Shown here: positions 44,971 to 53,621 of the stretch, piece by piece
How positions within the stretch are numbered: the stretch's first letter is position 1
How the letters are laid out: each line of letters starts with the position of its first letter
Source of the DNA: Limoniibacter endophyticus
GTDB lineage: Bacteria; Pseudomonadota; Alphaproteobacteria; Rhizobiales; Rhizobiaceae
NCBI RefSeq assembly: GCF_014652835.1
Contig: NZ_BMZO01000004.1
Location: 62,001 to 126,000, forward strand
DNA length: 64,000 nt
Reading direction: 5' to 3'
The notes under the pieces: generated by a model
Told to the model about the DNA's origin: nothing
Databases searched by the model: none
Seen by the model: the letters and a program-made list of their open reading frames with translations, nothing else
Program-made: the position numbers and the translations under genes

Positions 44971-45012
44971 CCAGAGCAGTTACGCAAGACAAGAAATGCA
45001 AAACTGCTCTGG
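44971..45012. repeat. Perfect 11-bp inverted repeat in the cvpA-purF gap
   Basis: CCAGAGCAGTT (44971-44981) pairs with AACTGCTCTGG (45002-45012) across a 20-base spacer. There is no T run. It sits about 120 bases before the purF start and could be an mRNA stem, a palindromic repeat unit, or a binding site for a regulator. Confidence 0.55.
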
Positions 45013-45133
45013 ACCCAGCGGAAAGAGCATAGCAATCCGGCCACATTCAGCCTATATACGTGTTTTGCTAGAGCATAGTGACTACAACCGAGATCAACGA
45101 GGTTGAGTTCATGCAGCCCCATAGCCAGGAACT

Positions 45134-46609
45134 ATGATGATGATGGATGACACTGCCGTTGAGTACTCGGCGGAAGCAGACGATCATTTCCATGACGAAT
45201 GCGGCGTCTTCGGCATTTTCGGTCGCCAGGACGCCTCTGCCCTCGTCACCCTCGGTCTGCACGCGTTGCAGCATCGCGGACAGGAGGCGGCAGGCATCGT
45301 CTCCTTTGACGGCAGCCAATTTCATGTAGAGCGCCACGTTGGCCTGATCGGCGATACCTTCACCAAGCAGTCGGTTCTCGACCGCATTCCGGGCGACCGG
45401 GCGATTGGCCACACGCGCTATGCCACAACTGGCGGAGCGGGTTTGCGTAATATTCAGCCCTTTTTTGCCGAGCTTTCAGGCGGCGGTTTTGCAGTCGCGC
45501 ACAATGGCAACCTGACCAACGCCATGACCGTGCAACGCATTCTTCAGCGTCAAGGGTCGATCTTTTCCTCGACCTCCGACACTGAAACCATTCTGCATCT
45601 GGTAGCGACCAGCCGCGCAACCAATACGAATGCACGTTTTATCGACGCCGTTCGCCAGATAGAAGGCGCCTTCTCGCTCGTCGCGCTGACTTCGAAGAAG
45701 ATGATCGGCTGTCGCGACCCGTTGGGTATTCGCCCGCTGGTGCTGGGAGAGCTCGAAGGATCGCATATCCTCGCCTCCGAAACCTGTGCGCTCGATATTA
45801 TGGGCGCGACCTTCGTGCGCGATATCAAGCCCGGCGAGATGATCGTCATTACAGATGACGGCATAGAGAGCCACTTCCCGTTTGCGCCGGTCAAGCCACG
45901 CTTCTGCGTGTTCGAATATGTATATTTCGCGCGTCCCGACTCATCCATAGAAGGTCGTAGCGTCTACAATGTACGCAAGCGCATCGGCGCCGAACTGGCT
46001 CTCGAGAGTCCAGTCCAGGCGGATGTCGTGGTACCGGTACCGGATTCGGGCACGCCCGCAGCCATCGGCTTTGCACAACAGTCCGGAATCCCCTTCGAAC
46101 TCGGTATTATCCGCAACCATTATGTCGGCCGCACCTTCATTCAGCCTGGTGATTCCATCCGCCACATGGGCGTGAGGCTGAAGCATAATGCCAATCGCGA
46201 AATGATCGAAGGCAAACGCGTCGTGCTCGTCGACGATTCCATCGTGCGCGGCACCACCAGCCAGAAGATCGTCAAGATGGTGCGTGATGCGGGTGCTGCC
46301 GAAGTGCATATGCGCATTGCATCTCCGCCCACCCGCGCCTCGTGCTTCTACGGCGTCGACACGCCGGAGAAGGCAAAGCTTCTTGCCTCGCGCATGAGTA
46401 TCGAAGATATGGCCGAATATATCCAGGTCGATTCGCTGGGCTTCCTGTCTATCGACGGTCTTTACCGCGCTGTGGGCGAAGAAGGCCGCAACAACGAAGC
46501 GCCGCAGTTCTGCGATGCCTGCTTCACCAATGAATATCCGACTCGCCTGCTGGATCAGGAAGGCTCGGATAATGTGCGCAAGCTATCTTTGCTTGCCTCT
46601 AATGGCTGA
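45134..46609 (+). CDS. purF: Amidophosphoribosyltransferase
   Basis: The first step of purine synthesis, making 5-phosphoribosylamine from PRPP and glutamine. The 491-residue protein carries an N-terminal propeptide; Cys23 in DECGVFGIFG becomes the glutaminase nucleophile after cleavage. GLHALQHRGQEAAGIVS and GHTRYATTGG are the glutaminase core. VVLVDDSIVRGTTSQKIV is the PRPP loop. Two late Cys (FYGVDTP region, FCDACF) are those of the iron-sulphur type. The start has four consecutive ATG codons (45134-45145), any of which could be used. Confidence 0.96.
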   Translation: MMMMDDTAVEYSAEADDHFHDECGVFGIFGRQDASALVTLGLHALQHRGQEAAGIVSFDGSQFHVERHVGLIGDTFTKQSVLDRIPGDRAIGHTRYATTGGAGLRNIQPFFAELSGGGFAVAHNGNLTNAMTVQRILQRQGSIFSSTSDTETILHLVATSRATNTNARFIDAVRQIEGAFSLVALTSKKMIGCRDPLGIRPLVLGELEGSHILASETCALDIMGATFVRDIKPGEMIVITDDGIESHFPFAPVKPRFCVFEYVYFARPDSSIEGRSVYNVRKRIGAELALESPVQADVVVPVPDSGTPAAIGFAQQSGIPFELGIIRNHYVGRTFIQPGDSIRHMGVRLKHNANREMIEGKRVVLVDDSIVRGTTSQKIVKMVRDAGAAEVHMRIASPPTRASCFYGVDTPEKAKLLASRMSIEDMAEYIQVDSLGFLSIDGLYRAVGEEGRNNEAPQFCDACFTNEYPTRLLDQEGSDNVRKLSLLASNG

Positions 46610-46618
46610 CGTGTCCCG

Positions 46619-46644
46619 CCGGCTCCCCCGTCCAGGGGAGCCGG
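46619..46644 (+). terminator. Perfect GC-rich hairpin after purF
   Basis: CCGGCTCCCC and GGGGAGCCGG form a 10-bp stem with a 6-base loop, 10 bases after the purF stop. No T run, so it may act as a 3'-end stabiliser or a weak terminator. Confidence 0.65.
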
Positions 46645-46726
46645 AAGGCAGCTCTGACCTTCATAGTTCTTGACGCATTTTCCATCCGGCTCTACCCCTG
46701 TCTCTACGAGTTGGAGGAGACGTTGT

Positions 46727-47482
46727 ATGGAAAAGCCGGATCTCAGCGGACGCATTGCGCTCATCACAGGAGCATCACGCGGGATCGGTTATTTTCTGGC
46801 CAAGGAGTTGGCCGTCGCCGGGGCGCACGTGATTGCCGTCGCGCGCACCGTGGGCGGTCTGGAAGAGCTGGACGACGAAATTCAGCGCGCAGGCGGCAGC
46901 AGCACGTTGGTTCCCCTCGATATAAAGGACATGACGGCAATCGATCGCCTCGGCGCTTCGATCCACGAACGCTGGGGCAAGCTCGATATTCTCGTTGCCA
47001 ATGCGGGTGTTCTGGGCACGATCAGTCCGCTGGGCCACGTCGAGGCAAAAGTCTTTCAGGAAGTCATGGACGTCAACGTGATCTCCGTCTGGCGGCTGAT
47101 CCGCTCCGTCGATCCGTTGCTGCGCCTTTCGGATGCCGGCCGCGCGATCCTGCTTTCCTCGGGTGCCGCGCATTCCGCCAAAGCGTTCTGGGGACCTTAT
47201 GCGGCCTCGAAGGCGGCAGTGGAAGCGCTCACCCGCTCCTGGGCTCACGAGACGGAGAATACGCAGCTGCGCGTCAATTGCGTCAACCCCGGCGCAACGC
47301 GCACCGCGATGCGTGCGAAGGCCGTTCCGGGAGAGGACCCGCTGACCTTGCCGACGCCTGCGGAAGTCGCTGCGAGGATCCTGCCGCTCGCCAGTCCTGC
47401 CCTGAAGGAAACCGGCCTGATCTTCGACGTGCCTAAGAACGGCTTCTACCGTTACCAGATGCCGGAGGCGGTCAGAGACTAG
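46727..47482 (+). CDS. SDR family NAD(P)-dependent oxidoreductase
   Basis: A 251-residue short-chain reductase: GASRGIGYFLAKEL cofactor loop, NAGVLGTISPL, catalytic Ser in ILLSSGAAHS, Tyr-x3-Lys in GPYAASKAAVEAL, and VNCVNPGATRTAMRAKA. The start at 46727 (MEKPDLSGR) follows GGAGGAG at good spacing; an earlier frame from 46670 is rejected. Substrate unknown. Its stop and the stop of the convergent permease gene share the palindrome CTAG. Confidence 0.88.
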   Translation: MEKPDLSGRIALITGASRGIGYFLAKELAVAGAHVIAVARTVGGLEELDDEIQRAGGSSTLVPLDIKDMTAIDRLGASIHERWGKLDILVANAGVLGTISPLGHVEAKVFQEVMDVNVISVWRLIRSVDPLLRLSDAGRAILLSSGAAHSAKAFWGPYAASKAAVEALTRSWAHETENTQLRVNCVNPGATRTAMRAKAVPGEDPLTLPTPAEVAARILPLASPALKETGLIFDVPKNGFYRYQMPEAVRD

Positions 47483-49245
47483 AGCGGCCAGACGATCATC
47501 AGAGTCGGTACAGAGACAAGGACAACGAGGATGGATAGCGGCAGGCCGAGGCGCGGATAGTCGGAGAACCTATAGCCTCCTGGCCCCATGACCAGCGTGT
47601 TGCACTGATGGCCGATGGGGGTCAGGAAATCGCACCCCGCGCCGATGGCTACTGCCATCAGAAATGCCTCGGGGCGAAATCCGAGACCGGTCGCGAAGCT
47701 TGCAGCGATAGGCGCCATAATGAGTACGGTCGCTGCATTATTCAGGAAGGGCGTGACGGCCATGGCAACGAGCAGAATTAGTGCGAGCGCGCCATAGGCC
47801 GGCAAGATTTGCGACGTAGATACCAGAGCGTCGGCGATCAGGTCAGTCGCACCCGTCTCCCGCAGGCTTTCGCTGACGGGAATAAGGGCGGCCAGCATGA
47901 CAAGGATCGGCCCGTCAATGGAAGCGTAGACTTCGCGTAGCGGGATCGCCTTGAAAAGCACCATGGCGGCAGCGGCGGCAAAGAATGAGACAGCAACCGG
48001 GACCAGGCCGGCTGCGACAGCCCCCATCGCCACGGCGAGAATTCCGACCGGAATAAGCCCACGCCGCACGGAACCGAGCATGATCGGACGCTCTGCAAGC
48101 GGAAGACAGCCGAACTCACGCAAGGTATCGGGAAGTTTGCTTCTGTCTCCCTGGATAAGCACGACGTCACCGGTGCGCAAGGTGATCTGGCCGACGCGCT
48201 GTTTCAGGCGCACACCATGACGCGAGACTGCCAGCAGGTTGACCTGGAACGTGTCCGAGAGCGCCAAAGCACGCGCAGAGAGGCCATCAAGCAGTGAATT
48301 TGCCATGATGACGGCTTCTATCGTTCCAATTTCCGACGCATTCCCCGATTCGAGCGACCGACCATTGGATAGCTCCAGCCTGCCATGTGCGACGACCTTG
48401 TCGAGCGCCTCCGCCTTGCCTTCCATCAGGAGAATATCACCATCGCGCAGTACGGCATCGGGTAGCGGGGCGCGGTGCGCATTCGCACGCAGAATGGAGG
48501 ACAAAACCGCCTCTCCTTCTGCAACACTCATCAGCTCGGCCACCGTCTTGCCAAGCAGAGGCGAGGCTTCCGTCACATGTGCTTCCGAGAGATAATTCTT
48601 GATATCGATAGCTTCTTCGATCCCGCCCCCTTCACGTTGCCGCTCCGGCAGCAACCAATAGAAAAAGGTCAGAAAGAGAATTCCCACGAGAGCAAGCACT
48701 GCACCGACCGGAGTAAAATCGAACATGGTGAAGGGTTCGCCACCCAGTTGAGCACGCACTTCCGAAACGATGACGTTTGGCGAAGTGCCTATCTGCGTCA
48801 TCAGGCCACCGAGTAAAGAACCGAATGCCATCGGCATCAGGAACACCGACGGGGAAACCTGCGAACGTCGGGCGAACTGAAAGGCGATGGGGATCATGAT
48901 CGACAAGGCCCCAATGTTCTTGACGAAGGCCGAGAGAACCGTGACGATCGAGACGAGCACGAATACCTGTCCGTGCACGGCCTTGAGATTGGGCACCGCC
49001 CTCTGCACGGCCGCTTCCATAAGGCCCGAACGGGCGACAGCGGCCGAAACAAGCAACGCGCTGCCGACAATTATCACGATGTCATTGGAGAATCCTGAAA
49101 ACGCTTGGTCCAGCGGGACAATGCCGAGAGCCAATCCTCCGAGAAGTGCTGCAACCGCGACAAGATCATAGCGATATCTGCCCCATATGAAGGCAATCAT
49201 CATGATGCTGACGAGAGAAAAGGCGAGAATCTGCGGCTGCGTCAT
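47479..49245 (-). CDS. SLC13-family permease with two TrkA-C domains
   Basis: A 588-residue inner-membrane protein of the divalent-anion:sodium symporter type. Helices form two blocks (about 1-185 and 390-588). The first block contains the conserved GGLMTQIGTSPNVIVSE and the second the matching PIGHQCNTLVMGPGGY. Between them are two RCK/TrkA-C domains (about 220-290 and 305-375: AELMSVAEGEAVLSSILR, LLDGLSARALALSDTFQVNLLAVSRHG) that usually bind small ligands and gate transport. Substrate could be sulphate, a dicarboxylate or another anion; sequence alone does not decide. Confidence 0.88.
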   Translation of the reverse strand: MTQPQILAFSLVSIMMIAFIWGRYRYDLVAVAALLGGLALGIVPLDQAFSGFSNDIVIIVGSALLVSAAVARSGLMEAAVQRAVPNLKAVHGQVFVLVSIVTVLSAFVKNIGALSIMIPIAFQFARRSQVSPSVFLMPMAFGSLLGGLMTQIGTSPNVIVSEVRAQLGGEPFTMFDFTPVGAVLALVGILFLTFFYWLLPERQREGGGIEEAIDIKNYLSEAHVTEASPLLGKTVAELMSVAEGEAVLSSILRANAHRAPLPDAVLRDGDILLMEGKAEALDKVVAHGRLELSNGRSLESGNASEIGTIEAVIMANSLLDGLSARALALSDTFQVNLLAVSRHGVRLKQRVGQITLRTGDVVLIQGDRSKLPDTLREFGCLPLAERPIMLGSVRRGLIPVGILAVAMGAVAAGLVPVAVSFFAAAAAMVLFKAIPLREVYASIDGPILVMLAALIPVSESLRETGATDLIADALVSTSQILPAYGALALILLVAMAVTPFLNNAATVLIMAPIAASFATGLGFRPEAFLMAVAIGAGCDFLTPIGHQCNTLVMGPGGYRFSDYPRLGLPLSILVVLVSVPTLMIVWPL

Positions 49246-49525
49246 AAAACAATCCGAAGGTTGCGCGGAATGCGCGAGGCAGAGTGTACGGATGGCCGCG
49301 AGAAAGACTTCTCCTGTTCCCCCACCCTCGGATAAAATGCATCAAGCCGGACCTCGTTGCACCCGATTTGCGTATCGAACTCCAAATTGGCCGCGGCTAT
49401 CCCCATATTGCGGGAGGGCATCCGTCAAAAGCAGTTTGGAATTCTACCAAGATGCAATAGTTTCGTGATCAGAATGCCGCCTTCATGGCGCGAAATCATC
49501 GACGGCGCAGGAGACAGACAGCTCA

Positions 49526-51751
49526 ATGACAATCATTGTGGGACTTGTTCTCGCTCTGCTGGCGATCTGGTTGGCTGCAGCGTTCATGGTGATGGCCCAG
49601 CATGGGATTCCGTTCCGGCAGGCGTTTCTCTACGCGCCGATCAAGGTCATCTGGCGCGTCAATGATACGGCGATGAAAAAGGCTGTCAAAGCCGATGCGC
49701 CAGTCATTTATATCATCACACACCGCTCACGCATCGATCCGGCCATCATGCTCTCTCTGCTGCCAGAAGATACGCTGCATATGCTCGATCCCTATACCGC
49801 AGAAGCGGATTGGCTTTCGCCGTATCGCGGCCTGGCGCGCACCATCGCGTTCAATTCGGATCATGTCTTCGTCAGCCGCCGCCTGACTCGCCACTTGCGC
49901 GGCAAGGGGCGCCTTGCAGTCTACATTCCAGATATGGTCGAACCGGATCAGATAGAGTTTCGCCTCTACCGCGCCATCGCCCGCATTGCCACCAAGTCGG
50001 ATGCGGCGATCGTGCCGATCTTTATCCGCGGGGCGCAGATGATGCCGTTCTCCCGGAGACCAAAAGGTGAAGCGCCGCGCCGGCTCTTTCCCGATCTTTC
50101 GATCAACGCACTGGAACCGAAGACCATCGCGCAACTGCGCGAAGCGACAGGCCCGGCCTTCATCACTGCTGCCAATGCATTGTTCGACCGGTGCGCGGAA
50201 GTGCGCATCAAGGCTTACGCGCAACCGAAAACCATCTTTCAGGCCGTGCGCAACGCAGCCCTTCGTTACGGCCCTTCGCGTCATGCGATTGAGGACACCG
50301 TGACAGGCGAGATGAGCTATCGTGCACTCCTGATCGCGGCAAATGTGCTGGCGCGCCGATTTATCAGCATAGATCAACCGGGCGAGACGGTCGGCCTGCT
50401 CATGCCGAGTGCCAATGCAAGTCTGGCAGCCTTTCTAGGACTGCAATCGGCTGGCAGGGTCACTGCATTCCTGAATTATTCGACGGGTCCTGGCGCGCTG
50501 ATATCGTCGCTCAAGACTGCGCAGATACGCACAATGGTTTCATCGCGCGCCTTCATTGAGAAGGGCCAGTTGCAACCGCTCGTCGAAGCTGTCGAAGCAA
50601 CAGGAACGCGCATCGTCTGGCTGGAAGATCTGCGCAAAGAAATTTCGGGTCTCGACAAGGTCGTCGGTGCGCTGACGTGGAGGAATGCGCTCTGGACGCA
50701 GGTACCTGAAAAGCCGGCGGTCGTCGTCTTCAGTTCGGGCTCCGAAGGCACACCCAAGGGCATCGTTCTTTCCCATAACAATATCCTGTCCAACGTCTGG
50801 CAGGCCGAGGCGCGCCTGCGGTTCAGCCTCAATGACAAGCTGCTGACGGTATTGCCGCTGTTCCATAGCTTCGGGTTGACGGTGGGCGCACTCCTGCCGC
50901 TGGTGGCTGGCGTACGTAGCTTTCTCTACCCCTCACCGCTGCATTATAAGCAAATCCCCGAGGCCGCTCGGAAATCACGGCCGACCATCCTGCTTGGCAC
51001 GGACACGTTTTTTGCGGGCTATGCCCGCACTGCCGAGCCAGACGATTTTTCCTCGCTTCGCATGGCGGTAGCCGGAGCAGAGCCGGTTCGCGCGGAAACA
51101 CGGCGTTTGTGGAGAGAAAAATTCGGGCTGGCGCTGCAGGAAGGCTATGGCATGACGGAAGCCTCGCCTGTCGTAGCGGTCAATACGGTTACCCATTCGC
51201 GCGAGGGAAGCGTCGGACGCCTCTTTCCCGGGATGACGCCAAGACTGGAGACGGTCGACGGGATGACGGAAGGCGGGCGTCTGCACCTGCGCGGTCCCAA
51301 TCTGATGATGGGCGTCATGACCGAGGATGCGCCAGGACAGATCAAGACTCTTCCCCCCGGAGATTTCCACGATACGGGTGATATCGTCGCGATCGACCGC
51401 GAGGGCTACATCTTCATCAAGGGACGGGCGAAACGGTTCGCCAAGATCGGCGGCGAGATGATTTCGCTGGCCAGTGTAGAAAATCTCGCCAATGACTTGT
51501 GGCCGGACTTCGATCAGGTAGCCACAACGATCATGGACCCGAAACGGGGCGAACGCATTGTGCTTCTCTCCACCAAACCAGATGCCACGGTCGATGCCAT
51601 TCGCCTCCATGCCGAGGAAAAAGGCTCCAGCCGCCTCGTCCTGCCTGATCGCGTCTTCATTGTTTCGGAAGTTCCCCGCCTATCGACCGGTAAGATCAAC
51701 TACGTCACCGTCGAGGATATGGTAGATCAACTGATGAAGAAAAGCGCATGA
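49526..51751 (+). CDS. Aas-like fusion: acyltransferase plus acyl-ACP/CoA ligase
   Basis: A 741-residue protein with the domain order of E. coli Aas (2-acyl-glycerophosphoethanolamine acyltransferase / acyl-ACP synthetase). After a membrane helix (IIVGLVLALLAIWLAAAFMV) comes a PlsC-type domain with THRSRIDPA (H-x4-D) near residue 66. From about 230 comes an AMP-forming ligase: VVVFSSGSEGTPKGIVLSH phosphate loop, LPLFHSFGLTVG, GYGMTEASPVVAVN, DTGDIVAIDREGY, and RLSTGKINYV with the C-terminal catalytic Lys. It would re-acylate lysophospholipids at the membrane. It lies tail-to-tail with pssA. Confidence 0.88.
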   Translation: MTIIVGLVLALLAIWLAAAFMVMAQHGIPFRQAFLYAPIKVIWRVNDTAMKKAVKADAPVIYIITHRSRIDPAIMLSLLPEDTLHMLDPYTAEADWLSPYRGLARTIAFNSDHVFVSRRLTRHLRGKGRLAVYIPDMVEPDQIEFRLYRAIARIATKSDAAIVPIFIRGAQMMPFSRRPKGEAPRRLFPDLSINALEPKTIAQLREATGPAFITAANALFDRCAEVRIKAYAQPKTIFQAVRNAALRYGPSRHAIEDTVTGEMSYRALLIAANVLARRFISIDQPGETVGLLMPSANASLAAFLGLQSAGRVTAFLNYSTGPGALISSLKTAQIRTMVSSRAFIEKGQLQPLVEAVEATGTRIVWLEDLRKEISGLDKVVGALTWRNALWTQVPEKPAVVVFSSGSEGTPKGIVLSHNNILSNVWQAEARLRFSLNDKLLTVLPLFHSFGLTVGALLPLVAGVRSFLYPSPLHYKQIPEAARKSRPTILLGTDTFFAGYARTAEPDDFSSLRMAVAGAEPVRAETRRLWREKFGLALQEGYGMTEASPVVAVNTVTHSREGSVGRLFPGMTPRLETVDGMTEGGRLHLRGPNLMMGVMTEDAPGQIKTLPPGDFHDTGDIVAIDREGYIFIKGRAKRFAKIGGEMISLASVENLANDLWPDFDQVATTIMDPKRGERIVLLSTKPDATVDAIRLHAEEKGSSRLVLPDRVFIVSEVPRLSTGKINYVTVEDMVDQLMKKSA

Positions 51752-51798
51752 CGCTACGGCTGGTTAGCGCCAGTTCTTCAACCATTCGCGAGTAGAAG

Positions 51799-51832
51799 AC
51801 CGCAGCCTTCCTTGCAAGGCCCGGCGGTTTTT
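51799..51832 (+). terminator. Terminator after the Aas-like gene
   Basis: ACCGC-A-GCCTT and AAGGC-CCG-GCGGT form a bulged stem around CCTTGC, ending in a T run, about 47 bases after the stop codon. Confidence 0.8.
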
Positions 51833-51900
51833 AGACCACGCCCTGCACCTTCCCTAAGCCGTAACGACATCATCGCAATCATGCGCTGCGCCCTACCTGG

Positions 51901-52707
51901 TCACATAGGCAAAGGCGCTTCGGGCGTTTCGCTCTGCTCTTCCTGCGCAGCACGGCGCGAATAAGCCATGATGCTCCAGGGAATAAATACGAGATACAGC
52001 AGCGCCGACACCGTCAATGTCTCCCACGTGTAGGTGGCGAGAAGCAGAACATAGACAGTTGCGCCAAGCAGAACTGGAAGAACCTTGTCGCCCGGAACCC
52101 GGGTCGTGCCCTTACCCGAAAAAATCGGCAGGCGCGAGACAAGCAGATAAGCGACAAAAACGGTGAAGATCGCCGCAAAGACTGCGAAAGGCTGGCCAAG
52201 GGGCACGCCGATAAAGCCGAGATAGATGGGCAGAAGCACCAGAAGCGCGCCTGCGGGAGCCGGGACACCGACGAAATACTCCGTTTTCCAACCGGTGTGA
52301 CCCATGTCCTCGCTCAGCACATTAAAGCGTGCAAGGCGCAGGCCACAGGCGATGGCATAGACGACGGCGGCAATCCACCCAAAGGAGCCGATGCGATCGA
52401 GAAGATGCGCGTAAAGAACCAATGCCGGGGCAACGCCGAAATTGATGATATCGGCGAGCGAGTCCATCTGCGCACCGAATTTGGTTTGCGCTTTCAGCCT
52501 GCGCGCAATACGGCCATCCACACCGTCCAGAAACGCCGCGATCAGCACCATGGTGACCGCAAGCTCGACCCGTTGTTCGAAGGCCAGGCGGATGCCGGTA
52601 AGGCCAGCGCAGATAGCCAGAACCGTAATCAGGTTGGGAACGAGCGTCCGCAAGGGAATCTCGCGAAAACGAGGCCCCCCATCACCATGCACGCCAATCT
52701 TCTTCAT
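51901..52707 (-). CDS. pssA: Phosphatidylserine synthase
   Basis: Makes phosphatidylserine from CDP-diacylglycerol and serine at the inner membrane. The start at 52707 (MKKIGVHGDGGPRFREIPLR) is chosen over a longer frame that overlaps psd. The 268-residue protein has the CDP-alcohol phosphotransferase signature DGVDGRIARR...GAQMDSLAD and about eight hydrophobic helices. It follows psd by 10 bases; together they give phosphatidylethanolamine, a main lipid of these bacteria. The tail is acidic and Pro-rich (EEQSETPEAPLP). Confidence 0.95.
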   Translation of the reverse strand: MKKIGVHGDGGPRFREIPLRTLVPNLITVLAICAGLTGIRLAFEQRVELAVTMVLIAAFLDGVDGRIARRLKAQTKFGAQMDSLADIINFGVAPALVLYAHLLDRIGSFGWIAAVVYAIACGLRLARFNVLSEDMGHTGWKTEYFVGVPAPAGALLVLLPIYLGFIGVPLGQPFAVFAAIFTVFVAYLLVSRLPIFSGKGTTRVPGDKVLPVLLGATVYVLLLATYTWETLTVSALLYLVFIPWSIMAYSRRAAQEEQSETPEAPLPM

Positions 52708-52717
52708 GCTTTCACTT

Positions 52718-53416
52718 TCAAGCCACGCGAACGACAGGAGCGCCGCGATCGCTGTTGAACTCAGCAAGAACCGTCTCGCCGCCAACCGACGTCTGACCAA
52801 CCGCGACACGCGCAGTAGCCGTCTTCGGCAGATAAAGATCAACACGTGAGCCGAAACGGATCAACCCCACCCGCTCACCAGCGTTGACCGTTCGGGTCGG
52901 CTGGGTGAAGCAGAGAATGCGGCGAGCAACCAGACCGGCGATCTGAACCATCGCGATTTCGCCATGTGCGGTCTCCAGGACGATGCCGTTGCGCTCGTTT
53001 TCACGGCTGGCCTTGTCGAGGTCGGCATTAAGAAACTCACCTGGACGGTATTCGATCCGGGCAACGCGGCCGGTGACTGGTGACCGGTTAACATGCACGG
53101 AAAAGACATTCATGAACACGGAAATGCGCAGCATTTCCTCCGTGCCAAGCTCCAGTTCTGCCGGGGGGATGACAAAATCAACCGCGGAAATATCGCCATC
53201 GGCAGGTGCAATGACCAAGCGCTCGTCGATTGGCGTCACTCGCTCGGGGTCACGGAAGAAGTAGATGCACCACAGTGTGAGAACGACCCCGATCCAGAAC
53301 AGCGGCTCCCAAAGCGCGCCCAGCAACAGCGTGGCTCCGGCAAAGAGCGCAATGAAGATGTAGCCTTCCTTGTGGATCGGCACCATCGTCTTGCGGACTG
53401 AATCAATCAGGCTCAT
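52718..53416 (-). CDS. psd: Phosphatidylserine decarboxylase, short (PSD-A) type
   Basis: Decarboxylates phosphatidylserine to phosphatidylethanolamine. The 232-residue proenzyme is the short type. It has an N-terminal hydrophobic anchor ([18 protein letters not shown]), then [21 protein letters not shown], and [17 protein letters not shown]. Ser190 in [10 protein letters not shown] is the expected self-cleavage site giving the pyruvoyl group. It precedes pssA in the same transcript, an order that puts the second enzyme of the path first. Confidence 0.95.
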   Translation of the reverse strand: MSLIDSVRKTMVPIHKEGYIFIALFAGATLLLGALWEPLFWIGVVLTLWCIYFFRDPERVTPIDERLVIAPADGDISAVDFVIPPAELELGTEEMLRISVFMNVFSVHVNRSPVTGRVARIEYRPGEFLNADLDKASRENERNGIVLETAHGEIAMVQIAGLVARRILCFTQPTRTVNAGERVGLIRFGSRVDLYLPKTATARVAVGQTSVGGETVLAEFNSDRGAPVVRVA

Positions 53417-53621
53417 ATCTTTTGGCTCCGGCTAGCGCGGTTTTTCGCATCCTGGCATTATGCGATACAAAGCCTAATGCTTTCTCATCGCGGTGGGCTG
53501 TCTTAACCGATTGTTAAGACTGCTGCAACGCGCGGGCATCACCTTCCTGTGAGAGACCCTTCCTCAATGTTTCCAAATCAGACACGAGATGGTGATCGTC
53601 TCTCCAGGAAGCGGGTGGAGA

